Below are positions 1-10,600 of a stretch of 64,000 bases of DNA, piece after piece; the stretch's first letter is position 1; every line of letters starts with the position of its first letter. The stretch is from Trichomonas tenax. Taxonomy: Eukaryota > Parabasalia > Trichomonadida > Trichomonadidae. The notes under the pieces are model-generated. The model had not been told where the DNA came from, did not search any database, and saw only the letters and a list, made by a program, of their open reading frames with translations. A program made the position numbers and the translations under genes. The stretch is from positions 1 through 64,000 of the forward strand of contig JALKBU010000020.1 of the NCBI GenBank assembly GCA_023091735.1. The letters run 5' to 3'.

Positions 1-460
1 GTAAAACTCTTACTCTTCTTCTTAATGGAGTTTTCGACTGAGTAATAATTTTTTCTTTTTCTACTTGTTCAGAAATGTTAGAAACAAATTTCTTATTCTC
101 TTCCGTTTCCTTTTGACGTTCAACCGGGTTTTTATTTAAATCATTTGATTTAGTACTGCGTTCAAGAACTTCAAGCATTTTTTCAAGGAGTTTTTTATTC
201 GTTACTGATTCATAAATGGTTACATTTTCTTTTTCTACTGGTTCAGTAACTTGCTCTTCATTAACTCCGGCACTTCGTGCCTCAGGGCTGAAAGCCCGTT
301 CTACAGGTTTTGATTCAGTTGACGTATTAGTTAATGGAACCTTTCTCTCACGAACTTGAATTTTACCGTTTTTATCAGTCATTACATTATATAACGGATG
401 TTGTATTCCTTTTGCATCATTAATGATTATTGAATTTCTCTCAGATCTGCTTAAGCTCAT
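1..460 (-). CDS. Charged unrecognised protein, 3' end beyond the window
   Basis: An open frame reads leftward from an ATG at 460 to the window edge with no stop (at least 152 codons). It starts MSLSRSERNS and is rich in Glu, Lys, Ser and Asn, with helical charged stretches and no membrane segment. It is divergent from the gene at 514, leaving 53 bases for a shared promoter. A GC-rich double hairpin at 269-297 lies in frame and encodes part of the RAFSPEARSAG segment, as if a small palindromic unit had been inserted and tolerated. I do not recognise the family. Mobile-element or virus-like genes often look like this, but nothing here proves that. Confidence 0.55.
   Translation of the reverse strand, partial: MSLSRSERNSIIINDAKGIQHPLYNVMTDKNGKIQVRERKVPLTNTSTESKPVERAFSPEARSAGVNEEQVTEPVEKENVTIYESVTNKKLLEKMLEVLERSTKSNDLNKNPVERQKETEENKKFVSNISEQVEKEKIITQSKTPLRRRVRVL
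269..297. repeat. GC-rich double mini-hairpin, copy 1
   Basis: Two perfect 13-base hairpins sit side by side: GGCAC-TTC-GTGCC (269-281), three spacer bases, then GGGCT-GAA-AGCCC (285-297). Each has a 5-bp stem and a 3-base loop. Their GC content stands out sharply from the surroundings. The unit lies inside the leftward reading frame and keeps it open. Confidence 0.8.
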
Positions 461-513
461 GATTTAATTAGTATTAAAAAATAATATTTTAAATTTTTAT
501 CCAATATAAAACT

Positions 514-885
514 ATGACAGACTTCGAAACTTTGAAAGCGACATTAAAAGAAGAAATATTAAAGGAGCTTAGCTCCAAGACCGAAGGTCACGAACTCAAA
601 GCAACAACGAAAACAAGAAAGACTAAAAAGAATGAAAAAGATGATGAAGGAGCAACAGAGGAAAAACCAGTTAAGCCTAAACGTAAGTGTACAGAAAAAC
701 AATTAGCAGCACTTGCTGCAGGAAGACAGAAAAATCCGAGATGGATCGCAAAAAGAATGAAGGAAGAAGAAGCAGGAAGAAGAAAAGAAATCAGAATAAC
801 CACTAAAATTATTTTTCAAAATTTCCTTACCCTCATTTCTTTGCCCTTTAGGGCGTGGGCGAAGCCCTTCGCTTTCTTTTTTTAG
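514..885 (+). CDS. Small Lys/Glu-rich protein, unrecognised
   Basis: A 123-codon frame starts at ATG 514, divergent from the preceding gene. The first ~90 residues are strongly charged (MTDFETLKATLKEE..., then KPKRKCTEKQLAALAAGRQ and WIAKRMKEEE), which suggests a basic, possibly nucleic-acid-binding, helical protein. The last ~30 residues switch abruptly to hydrophobic and aromatic. They coincide with a third double mini-hairpin, so the natural C-terminus may have been changed by a frameshift or an insertion. No family is recognised. Its pairing with another charged frame fits a mobile-element gene cluster, but that is inference. Confidence 0.45.
   Translation: MTDFETLKATLKEEILKELSSKTEGHELKATTKTRKTKKNEKDDEGATEEKPVKPKRKCTEKQLAALAAGRQKNPRWIAKRMKEEEAGRRKEIRITTKIIFQNFLTLISLPFRAWAKPFAFFF
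564..589. repeat. GC-rich double mini-hairpin, copy 2
   Basis: GGAGC-TTA-GCTCC (564-576), two spacer bases, then GACC-GAA-GGTC (579-589). It has the same architecture as copy 1 (first loop TTx, second loop GAA) with different stem bases. It lies in frame in the 514-885 gene, encoding part of KELSSKTEGHE. Confidence 0.75.
843..867. repeat. GC-rich double mini-hairpin, copy 3
   Basis: GCCC-TTTA-GGGC (843-854), two spacer bases, then GGGC-GAA-GCCC (857-867). The order and loop sequences match copies 1 and 2. It lies at the 3' end of the 514-885 frame, where the protein becomes hydrophobic. Confidence 0.75.
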
Positions 886-960
886 TTAGTTAGTTTGTCA
901 TAAATTATTTTCAAAACTGAATACATTTTATAAAGTCAGAAATTCCAAAATAAAATTAAA

Positions 961-1025
961 GTTAGTTTTGTAAGTAATTCAAAAATTTATTTTCTATATG
1001 GGGGGACCTAACTTGTAAAACTAAC
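961..1025. repeat. Imperfect inverted repeat beside a G run
   Basis: GTTAGTTTTGTAAGT (961-975) is matched by ACTTGTAAAACTAAC (1011-1025) on the other strand with two mismatches and a 35-base loop that contains six G residues in a row. It could be the end of a mobile element or a foldback terminator. Nothing further identifies it. Confidence 0.45.
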
Positions 1026-1048
1026 TCTGTCGTAAATATATTTAAATA

Positions 1049-1093
1049 GATGTTCGTGGAAGCCACGGCGCAGTCGTGGATTACGCGAACATC
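1049..1093. repeat. GC-rich two-tier hairpin, possible structured RNA
   Basis: An outer 8-bp perfect stem, GATGTTCG/CGAACATC (1049-1056 with 1086-1093), encloses an inner 5-bp stem, CCACG/CGTGG (1063-1067 with 1075-1079), with a 7-base loop GCGCAGT. The element is compact and GC-rich in AT-rich surroundings. It is too short for a tRNA. A structured RNA or an element terminus is possible. Confidence 0.5.
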
Positions 1094-1693
1094 ATATTAC
1101 TAACTTGGATGAATTTTGTGCTATACTTATTAACCTATATCGTTAATTTTGAAATCAACTTTTTTGGAAACTTAGTAAAAATGACTAATTCTTCGATAAA
1201 TATATTAGAAATTTGTATTAGCACATGCACATGTGATAATAAAGCTATTATTATTTTTTGACATTTTGACAAAATTGCTTTACATTACATAAGAAATTGT
1301 GTTATTTAGACTGTTGCTGATCGATTGCTCTGCATAGGATGGATATATAAGTGCAAAATCATATGCACGTAGCAGGATCAAATTTTTTTGAGATATGTTT
1401 GCATCAAGCTCTATATATCGCTGCAAACGTATATAATTCTATTATCTATTATCTGCATGCACAGAAAAAGCAGTGCTTAGCATTAAATCCACAAAATATT
1501 GATGCTTCGGTATCAAGAGAATTGTCGATGTCGGAGGAGTTTTATATTGTACACATTTTCACATAAGCGATTTAATGACTCACAGATATATATGATAGAT
1601 TATATACATATAATACTATATATCATACTTTGCTAAATGCCTATAAATCATATATATAGAGCTATATGATGGCATTTTGACATTGGCGAAGCG

Positions 1694-1711
1694 TCACTTT
1701 TATTTAAAATG
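1694..1711 (+). promoter_or_regulatory. Orphan Inr-like octamer with nearby ATG
   Basis: TCACTTTT at 1694-1701 is followed by an ATG at 1709, the spacing seen at real genes in this window. The frame behind it stops after only 16 codons. It may drive a non-coding transcript or be the promoter of a lost gene. Confidence 0.3.
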
Positions 1712-2599
1712 ATTGACATTTTCTTGCTATCTAATTACTATTTGAATAAAACATTATAACTAAACATGCTTACACAACTACCTAATATTTAATCACGCCA
1801 TTAAATGTTATATACAACTTTTCCCATCCCAAATCACATTTCAATTCATCAATTCATTCATAATTTTATAAGATACAAATCTATTGCAATTATATGCATA
1901 TTGTAGACCAAAACTACACTATCCTCAAATCAAATTACTAATTCTATTTACATGTATTTCGCGATTTCTCGAAAAAATTCAAATATAATTGAAATATTTG
2001 TACATATACTATTAGAAAACTTAGGAGTATATGCGCATATGATTGCAACAACAAATATCACGATATAATTAATTTGGAAAATTAATAATGCATAATAACC
2101 AAAATCAATGAATTAAACTTAAGTCATGAACATTATCGTCATGAATCAATAATTATTTCTTTAAAAGCATTATTTTTCACAAATGTAAAATATCCTTAGT
2201 TATGATAGGATATAATCCATAAATAATATGTGTATATGAATAAACATATAATACTACATCATTACCAGATGAGTAACAGTCTTCAACATATAACTATATC
2301 GAAATATAAAAACTCAAAAAATAGTAAATATGTGATATAGATGTAATTCGAATATGTTTATATCGGCTGTACATAGTATAATGATATATTACAAACCTAC
2401 ATCAAAATATCAAAATTTTCTCGCTAATTAGTCCAAATTACGACCAAAAGTATGCAATCAGATGTGAACACTATTATAGCCTTTTGCGCATTTGGCCACA
2501 TATGTCTATCAAGGAAGTTGCATTTCAATATATAAAACATATACAGAGATATTTCGAATTCTTGTTTTTGGAATAATCGTCAAAATTTTCGAACCTTAT

Positions 2600-2658
2600 T
2601 TCCCAAAAAAGTCCCAAATTCTGGAAAAATAATCTTTTTTTTGTGACTTTTTTGGGAA
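2600..2658. repeat. 14-bp perfect inverted repeat
   Basis: TTCCCAAAAAAGTC (2600-2613) pairs exactly with GACTTTTTTGGGAA (2645-2658) across a 31-base loop. Function unknown. Confidence 0.6.
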
Positions 2659-2880
2659 CTTAGAATAATCCATTTTTTGATTCTAATTTGAGTATAGTTT
2701 ATATGTTTAAACGATAGGCCTTTTTGAGGAGATTATCGTCCCCGATTCTCAATTTTTAGATCGCTCGGCATCTCTCGCTCCCCGTTTATTTAGGTAACAC
2801 GCCCTGTTTTGTTTAATAAAAATTTTGATTTTTTCCTATTCTTTTTACAAATTTCTTATCAAAAATTTGAAATATTAAAC

Positions 2881-2910
2881 AAAAGTGACATCCCGAAGGG
2901 TGTTACTTTT
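2881..2910. repeat. 30-base hairpin with CGAA loop
   Basis: The two halves pair over 13 positions, counting two or three G-T pairs, around a CGAA loop (2881-2910). The left arm begins AAAAGTGACA, which is a TGTCACTTTT box on the minus strand. It could be an RNA hairpin or a palindromic promoter relic. Confidence 0.45.
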
Positions 2911-3068
2911 GTCGAATATTTCCATTCTTGATACAAAAATGAACTGTTTTAGAAAAGTTACTTTTTGTAAACTTTTCAAAATATATTACTTTTGTCAAGA
3001 ATTATGATTTTTACAGAAGTTATATTATAAAACATGAAACATTTTATGTCTACTTATTAGTTTTATGA

Positions 3069-3380
3069 AAATTATTATTAGATTTGGTCAAAAACGGAAT
3101 TTTCCCAACAATGTTCTTCACACAATCGCGCACTATCATACATGATATCATGAATGCATGTTTAATGCTGCAATCAGCAGTTTTTATCATTGACAATTAT
3201 CAAAGCGCTTTAGATATTGAAAATCACACTTTACCTTTAGATCAAGTAGTTAGATAGTTTTATCATGCTTCAAAGGATCTACAATCACACTTTGATGTTT
3301 TATATTTTTTATCTCAGCGATTATTAAAGCTTTTTCCAATCTTTTTTATCAACATATTCTATATGGCATGTTTGAGCTAG
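3069..3380 (+). pseudogene. Possible small coding relic with one stop
   Basis: A frame runs from about 3069 through a potential ATG at 3111, past a single TAG at 3255, to a stop at 3378. The stretch after the ATG (MFFTQSRTIIHDIMNACLML...) is less AT-biased and more protein-like than its surroundings, and the part after the stop ends in hydrophobic residues. No family is recognised, and a chance frame is quite possible. Confidence 0.2.
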
Positions 3381-3601
3381 ATGTTCAACCGATTTGATTT
3401 CCAATATTCAGAACGATAGCGATGACGATAGACACCTATATATAGTTTTTATAATTTTTCCCTTATAATAAAAAGTTTAAATCACATTTATATGCGTAAG
3501 AGAATTTCATCATTTTCCATCATCAATATTGCAGCACATTAGCTTTTATTACAGTCTGAATTTTAATAGTAATTTCATTGGAAGGATGCTTAGCAATTCA
3601 A

Positions 3602-4198
3602 TTAATCCAAAATAGTCAAAACAAAGATATGAAAGAAAACTCCATCAAATTCATCCGATGGAATCACTGTTTGAGAAACAGGACATGGGTATTCTCCATT
3701 AGATATGATCCACTTTACGGATATAAAATTAATTAGATTGAGTTTCCCACAATAGTATACAGTAACAACATGATTATTATTTTGATCAAAGCAGTTCGGA
3801 TTTGCAATTTCTACAGAACTGGGGATTATCACAGATTTCAGCGAAAAAGATGAATGAAATACTTCCGTTTGAATTTCCCTCAATCGACTGTTTTCTTCAA
3901 AAATCAGACTCGATAAGGATAGCATTGCTCCAAAACAACTCCATTCTAAAATTTCTACAGTGTTTGGAACAAAAACTTTTGGAATTTTGTCACAATAATA
4001 AAATGCATGAGCTCCTACAACTTTTACTACATACTTAGAGTTGTTATATTCGACAAATGGTGGAATATTAATTTCAGTGCTATAATTTCTTGATACAGCA
4101 GATGTGTATGGATAAGTATGGAGTCCTTTCCCAACCAAAGCATATTTCTCTTCAACAATTGTATATACAATATTATTGTAAGTTGTTGTTACATTCAT
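3602..4198 (-). CDS. BspA-like leucine-rich-repeat protein, intact
   Basis: A 198-residue protein of the BspA/LRR_5 type, the largest surface-protein family of trichomonads. Its parts run in order: an N-terminal cap (NIVYTIVEEKYALVGKG), a ...VVGAHAFYYC repeat, VFVPNTVEILEWSCFGAM, a third repeat with VIIPSSVE, and the VYYCGKLNL cap that ends these arrays. There is no signal peptide. The C-terminus is hydrophobic (VFFHIFVLTILD) but too short to be a clear membrane anchor. The start is ATG 4198. Three decayed paralogues follow at 4982, 5833 and 6936 on the same strand, so this is the only member of a tandem array still open. Short BspA proteins like this may be non-surface or themselves on the way out. 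Confidence 0.8.
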   Translation of the reverse strand: MNVTTTYNNIVYTIVEEKYALVGKGLHTYPYTSAVSRNYSTEINIPPFVEYNNSKYVVKVVGAHAFYYCDKIPKVFVPNTVEILEWSCFGAMLSLSSLIFEENSRLREIQTEVFHSSFSLKSVIIPSSVEIANPNCFDQNNNHVVTVYYCGKLNLINFISVKWIISNGEYPCPVSQTVIPSDEFDGVFFHIFVLTILD

Positions 4199-4629
4199 TC
4201 ATTTTATTCTAACATTGTCAGTTTTTCTAATCTTATCATCCTACCCGACTATGAAATTGTATCCTTTACAAGTTGTCCCACTCTGACAAATGCCTCTTAT
4301 TTTTTCTAGATGTGATTAATATAGAATCTTCATATAGTCATAAATCTATATAAACTAAAAATCAAAATACGTGATTAAGAAAGGACCTTATTTAACCAAA
4401 TTCCCACATCTAGCCGAATGGCATAAACAACGCCAGATATGAGTTTTCTAGGGCTTCTACAAGGATTTAAACATAATAACTAGTAACTAGAGTTCACTTA
4501 ACTGCTGCTCATCGATTATGTTATATTTTGTTCCATTAACGAACTCTTGATCGGCCAAAATCTTGTAATTTGAACAACAACAATTAATATAGCATTACAT
4601 TAAATTCGACACTCATTACAGACAAATCA
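4199..4629. other. Intergenic stretch upstream of the BspA-like gene
   Basis: About 430 bases between the divergent BspA-like gene and a small frame at 4630. I see no further gene or repeat. Confidence 0.5.
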
Positions 4630-4815
4630 ATGTTTTTCGACATATATGATGGCGGTGACGAAAGCAGGGCAAAGACATTAATCAATAACATCGACACTGT
4701 CTCCGAGATCTCACATGGTGTCAACACTGGTATGACCATGGCTTGGAATCATGAAGTCACAAAGGAAATTACTCATTTCATCCTCGAGAATGTTTTCTTT
4801 CAATATTCAGTTTAA
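4630..4815 (+). CDS. Possible 61-residue protein
   Basis: A frame from ATG 4630 (MFFDIYDGGDESRAKTLINN...) whose base composition is richer in G/C and more codon-like than the surroundings. TCATTA at 4613-4618 fits the trichomonad Inr consensus 15 bases before the ATG. It has no recognised domain. It may be a short genuine gene or the first exon-like remnant of a longer one. Confidence 0.3.
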   Translation: MFFDIYDGGDESRAKTLINNIDTVSEISHGVNTGMTMAWNHEVTKEITHFILENVFFQYSV

Positions 4816-4981
4816 TCCGGATAATTATTGACAAAAATTCAAATCATTCACCAATAATAGTGAAGCTTTGTCAATTGTTCATATAATTCTTTCCAGAAAC
4901 CATCAAATTCATAGTAATATTTAAAGAAATATAAAAACAAATGTATAAAGTCCATTCATTCTGAATATATTTTATATTTAT

Positions 4982-5587
4982 TTAATTCCCTTCATATTTA
5001 TTCAGTAAGAATGAGAACAAAATAAATAATTTTTGATGCCCTATTGGTACAATTATTAATGAACATTCATTTTGACACCTATTTACATTGAATAATCTAA
5101 ATAATACAACATTATTAAGGTGACTAAGATCTGCTTTTCCACAATAATCAACATTTACTGTATGATCAATTGATGCAAGTGTATTTGAATCTATGGATTC
5201 TAAAGTTGATGAGAAAATTATTGAATACAATAATAGACAGCCATGAAGACAATCTGTCCCAATAGATTTCAATTTTATTCCATGTTCGAATATAACATTT
5301 TCAAGTCCATGCATTTGTCCAAAACAACTCCATTCTAAAATTTGAATAGTATATGGAAGTGATATTGTTGATATACTATTGCAAGCATAAAACGCATGCC
5401 TTCCAACAATTTTTACAACATATTTTATCCCGTAATATTCAATTTGGCTCGGAATATAAACATCTTTATTAAATTCTTTTTAAACGGCTGAATTATACGG
5501 ATATGCTGAGAAGCCTTTCCCCACAAAAGCATATTTTCGATTGAAAATTGTATATACAATATCTTTATATGTAACTGTCTCATCCAT
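4982..5587 (-). pseudogene. BspA-like gene with one internal stop
   Basis: A full-length paralogue of the intact BspA-like gene at 3602-4198, reading from ATG 5587 (MDETVTYKDIVYTIF...) with a single in-frame TAA at 5480-5482, codon 36, directly after the conserved YPYNSAV segment. Downstream it keeps the repeats (VVKIVGRHAFYAC, ILEWSCFGQM) and the VDYCGKADL cap, then a divergent tail. One point change would account for the damage, so inactivation looks recent, or the stop is read through. Confidence 0.75.
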
Positions 5588-5832
5588 TTTATACAATGTC
5601 AGTTTTTGCATTTAAGGTTATTTAAAGTTATGCAATGGAATGATTTTAAAATTGTTATATGCTATATCACAATATTTTCTTCTCGTTCTTCTTCAGCATT
5701 TTCTTTGATACCTGATTTTTCTTTTTTTTTTTTTTCAATAATTGATTCTTCAGTTTCTTCTTCAGTATGTTAATGTTATATTTTGGATCTTTCATTTTTT
5801 AACCCTCTTCTTCAGTATGAGTTATAATATTA

Positions 5833-6428
5833 TTATTCATTATCAATAAATAATAATACAGCAATATTAAGTCGTTTTTCTAGACTATGTGAATGCTTTA
5901 GACATTGTTTGCATGGCATGGGACAATTATATTCACCAAATGCCTTAATCCAATTTACATTAACAAGTTCAGTTAAATCTGCCCTCCCACAATAATAAAC
6001 ATCGATTATACGTTCTGTAAGATTAAATGTATCATCCTTAACATAATTTACCGATCGTGGGAAAATAATTGAAAGTAATTTACTTCTGCCATGAAAGGTT
6101 CACGCTCCAATATATTTTAATCGACTATCAAGTTCAAATATTACCTTTTCCAAAGAATACATTTCTGCAAAGTAGCCCCATTGCAATTCTTCAACAGTGT
6201 ATTGGACGACAACCTGAACAACAAAGTAACAGTTATTGAATGCATGATATCCAACAATTTCAACAGGATATTTTGCATCATTATAAATTACATGGCTGGG
6301 AATTATTATTGAATAATTATCGAAATTCATGATGTATATGGCTCATCTACAAGACCAACTCCAACATATGCATATTTTTGGTTGACAATTGTGTATACAA
6401 TTCCTTTATATGAAATTGTTTCATTCAT
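5833..6428 (-). pseudogene. BspA-like gene with frameshift and stop
   Basis: Third paralogue of the array. It begins at ATG 6428 (MNETISYKGIVYTIV...), shifts frame near 6330 just after the ...EPYTS segment, continues in a second frame through IVGYHAFNNC and ELQWGYFAEM, meets a TGA near 6100, and resumes to a VYYCGRADL cap and a CPMPCKQC motif, ending at 5833. It has two separate lesions, so it is older damage than the copy at 4982. Confidence 0.75.
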
Positions 6429-6935
6429 CCATTTTTTATCTTTGTCAATTTTCACCTTTATCGTCATTTTATTTGTTGTCATAATCGATTGTAAAATAAT
6501 CTGTTAAACAATAGCCATGCTAGCTACAGTAAATTCAAAATGTTGCATGTTCGACAGCATGATTGCAGATGTTATATCAACATGTAGTTTACAAAAATGC
6601 TCGGGCCCGATACTACTGAATGATATGAAATATGATACATTCCGAGGATGTTTAATTGCTTCACTAAGTAATACAAATCTAGATATTTCTATATTTATCA
6701 ATGATAAATTTATTGTTTAAATATGAAACTAAACCAAATCATATTATACTCAAATTATATATTCAATATAAAATATGATATTCAATAAGCGAATAACGAT
6801 TGTTCTGAAATCTATTTTTAGAGGGAGTTTATTTGTTTCTCTAATTAAATAAACAATTCTGAATATAATGATGTGATAAAAAATTTATATATAAATTTGC
6901 GTTGAAAGATAAGCAGTTTGAAATTATTAACTTTG
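6429..6935. other. Spacer between BspA-like pseudogenes
   Basis: About 500 bases. A 67-codon frame at 6517-6720 (+) has no recognisable domain, and an opposite-strand frame covers the same bases, so neither is supported as a gene. A perfect GC-rich palindrome, TCGGGCCCGA, lies at 6601-6610. Confidence 0.4.
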
Positions 6936-7531
6936 TCAACAATTGATATTAATAACCAATAGGAATACGGATGTATTATATATTTTTGTTAATGCATAAG
7001 AATGTCTGAGACATTGTGTACACATAACTGGACAAACGTCTAATTCTGTTATCAAATTTGGATGAATAAGTTCTATTAAATTTGCTGATCCGCAATAATA
7101 AACATTGATATTATATTTAGTAAGATCAAACACAAGTCGATGCGCCTCCTTTAATGATTTCGGGAACACAATAGAATATAGCATATTTCCATGGAAAACT
7201 CCTGCTTCAATAGTAGTTAATCTACTTCCATATTCAAATGTTATTCTTTCCAACGAATACATTTCACCAAAACTTCCCCATTCCAATTTTTCAACTATGT
7301 TTGGTATAAAAACCCGCGAAATATTTTTGCAACTATAGAATGCATGCCTCCCAACAATTTTAATTGTAAATTTCGTATTATTATATAACTTGGTATAATT
7401 AAAGAAAAAACAGTGAAATTTCTTGGGACTGCAGATGTGTAGGGATCAACTGCAAGTCCTTTCCCTACATATGCATATTTTTTGTCAATAATAGAATATA
7501 CAATTTCATTCTATGAAACTATTTCACTCAA
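6936..7531 (-). pseudogene. BspA-like gene with lost start, stop and frameshift
   Basis: Fourth paralogue. By alignment with its neighbours the start codon should be at 7529-7531 but reads TTG. A TAG follows six codons in. The frame shifts near 7390, after which IVGRHAFYSC, LEWGSFGEM, the VYYCGSANL cap and CPVMCTQC are all readable to a stop at 6936. It is the most damaged member of the array. Confidence 0.7.
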
Positions 7532-7690
7532 AGCATATTTTATATTGCCACTTTTCACTTTTTAACCTTACTATAAGTCTTATTTAAGGTTAAAAGAAAT
7601 TCTTATAAATTCATTATAAATCTTTATATAGAATAGTAAATCTTAATTTAATATTAGATAAAATCCAAATATTATTATAACAAATATAAT

Positions 7691-10600
7691 CTATTTCTTT
7701 GCCTTCATAAGCTTCTGGAGCCTAGATGCAAGATCGGAATTTCCTACAGAAAATGCACTCTTTCCAATTATCGGATACAAATCTTTCAAGTTGTTGCTGA
7801 TGGCAATGTCAGCAGCAGAGTTGATCTCGTTGAACTGAAGATAGAGAAGAGATCTAAATTCCAGATCTTTCTGGTTTTTGATAACATTCAAAACTATATC
7901 ATCAAGATAAAATGTATACCACATCCTAATCAAAACAGTAGAAAGGAGTTGATGATATATTGCAAATTCTTCAATCTTCGAGAAAACACTGATGATTGTA
8001 TCTTTTGTTTCATTGACTAAAGCATCTGTGAGTTTGGAACCTATAATGCGTATATCCAAATTATAAAACGTGACAAATGAATTTCCTAAGTCAGCACTAC
8101 CGGACTTGAGAAGTAATACAGCAATTGATTCTTGTGATGGAACACCATCAAAAACATTAAGTCCACTGAAACCATAAAGTTTTCTTTCAGTGCAAAAGAC
8201 GCAGAAAAGTCGTTGATATGTAATAGATTGAATTAAATGATCGATCTCTTTCTTTTTCTCAGGATCAGTGGTAATCTGCATCTCTTTGAATAGCATTGCT
8301 TGAGCTAAATCTAAATATGCAAAGTTCTGAACTCCAAAACCACGCATTGAGAATAAATTGATTGCTGTTAAAGCTGCTTCCATGTTCATGTCAAGATTCT
8401 GTTCAACATATAACCTCAAATGCAGCAATTCCTTTTCTTTTGAGAATTCGTAAACTTTGGATGATTGTTCTTTTGATAAATAATCAAGCATTTGCATTAC
8501 TCTGTTAAACTCAATGCATGGAATAACAATTTCATTGATTAAATCAGCATGATAAACTCTATGGAGGCAATTCTCTATTTCGCCATGAGCAATTAAATAT
8601 CTCGATGTTAGGCAGCTGTCGCACTTCCTATTCATGATTGTATCTACGATCAAATCTCTTTCAGTATCGCTTTCATTGTATTTATTCATGCAGACAGATT
8701 TAAGGTATTCAATTGGATTATTAAAAAAGTTCTTGTTGAATAACGGCTTTCTCATAATGTATTCAAGGAAGTCAATATCGCCAATTGACTTAGGAATGAA
8801 GCGATAGCTTTCTCTGAAGAGCGATAAATCTTTGAGTTGCTTAAATGTGTTCTTCTGATATTCTTCGACATCGAGATTCCATACTTGTCTGGTATCATTC
8901 ATAAATGTGAATAAATCACATTCATAGCAGATCTTGAACAATTCAGATCCAAATTCTGTTGTGTCAAACTTTGCAATAGAATAAACATTCCTTCCAAATC
9001 TGATCTGAGTTGATTCTTTCATGAATAATAACAATAAATATATCTTTTTCGCAACTACATTACTTTGATCCTTCTTTTCTTCAAGAAGCTTATCCCAGGC
9101 AATATCAAATTCAGTGTTGACTCCTGATGAATTCGTATTTTGTGGATAATCATGCAATTTCGATTTGTAAACATCAACTTTGATTTCTGAAATTTCGGCT
9201 AGAATATATTCGATTTTCATTAATCCAGTTATAGCGTCTTTATAGGAATCAAGTTCATGCAATCTTCTTTGAAGCTGATTAGAAATGAATGTGCAGAGTG
9301 TTTGCTTGTCTTCACTGGATCTCCAATCATTTTTAACCTCCTTGCAGAAATCAACAAATGAATTGATCTTACTGTATTTTACGAAAATATTATTTTGTTC
9401 ATTCTCGTCTTCTTTGACTTCTTCTTTTTCAACTGGCGCTTTAGGCTCGAGAAGTTTTTGAAGATTCTCTGTGAGCATCCAACTAAGGTGCTTTACCTCA
9501 TCGAATAAATCCAAAACCTTTTTGGCTTTGTCATTTTCATCGTATTTGATAAATCTCTTGTAAAGTGCTTCAATTGGGAGAGGATCTTCAATCTCTCTTA
9601 GTAATTCAAATTTATCAATCAAATCTTGTTTCATAGCACATCTATTTGTTGCTGCAATGAGTTGTGAAATATTAGAATTCTTGCAATTCTTCCATATAAT
9701 ATCAGAGAAGTCATAAAGCTTGAAAGAAATTTCCTCGTAAACATCAGGATCATAGAAATGGTTTTTGATCAATTCAAAAAGGAATTCTTCCAACTCGTTT
9801 TGATTGTAGTTTTCGATTTCAACGATTAATTCTTCCTTTGTGAGTTCGATTAATTTCTTTTTCTCCGATTTAACTTTTGCCTTGAAATCAATATAATTCT
9901 TAACAACTTTCGTGTTTTCTGGTAATAAATCATTATTCCTTCTGCGATAGGCACAAGCAGTCATAATAACTCTATCATTGTTGACAAATTTTCTAATTAT
10001 TTCAATTGGAATTTGATTGTTATCAAATATAACTGATTCGATATTGAAATGCATCATTTTTGCGACTTTTTGTGCTTCTTCAAGTTTACCTTCAAGTAGG
10101 ATTTTCTCGATCATCTTCAACCTGTTCACCTTCAAAGCATCATATACAGTTCCACCGCTTTCAAGCAGAGGTGGGAGAAATGCATCGAGATATTCAAAGA
10201 AGCTGTTGAGAAGATTTTTGTGGCCAAAATTAACACTTGGAACTTCCCATGAAACAGAAGTGAGTCTGGAGATTTTCTGTTCAAGTTTGGATATCATTTG
10301 AGTGTTGAGTGGAGAATATATTGTAATAACATTAATTCCACTCTTTTCGATTCTAATTTCTTTCAGTTTTTTAGCTTCATCTGATATCGAATCGAGTTGG
10401 CAATTTTGTAAACTTACAATTTCATCTGCAAAACTTAATCCAACTTCTAAAGAAGCAAATGGAGAACCTTGGAAGCCAGCAATACCTTTCTTCTTGAAGT
10501 CTGATATTTCTTTTGCGGTATCAATGATTTCACGAAGTTTTGTATCCATTTGAGCAATGTTATAAGCGATTTGGAAATCACCGTGAAGCAGAGCCGCTCC

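Larger units (their letters stand above)
886..3601. other. Long gene-free AT-rich stretch
   Basis: About 2.7 kb with no convincing intact gene. It holds several inverted repeats (961-1025, 1049-1093, 2600-2658, 2881-2910), one isolated Inr-like octamer at 1694 and a possible pseudogene near 3.1-3.4 kb, each listed separately. The 1.5-2.4 kb part is almost pure A/T with TATATA-type simple sequence. Confidence 0.6.

Noticed and set aside
1049..1093. tRNA or D-loop-like sequence (GCGCAGTCGTGG)
   Set aside because: The structure is only 45 bases and has no anticodon arm, T-arm or acceptor of tRNA length.
1076..1566. Frames of 61 and 71 codons in the gene-free stretch
   Set aside because: No ATG at the start of either frame (GTG in both cases), low complexity and no Inr; chance frames in AT-rich DNA.
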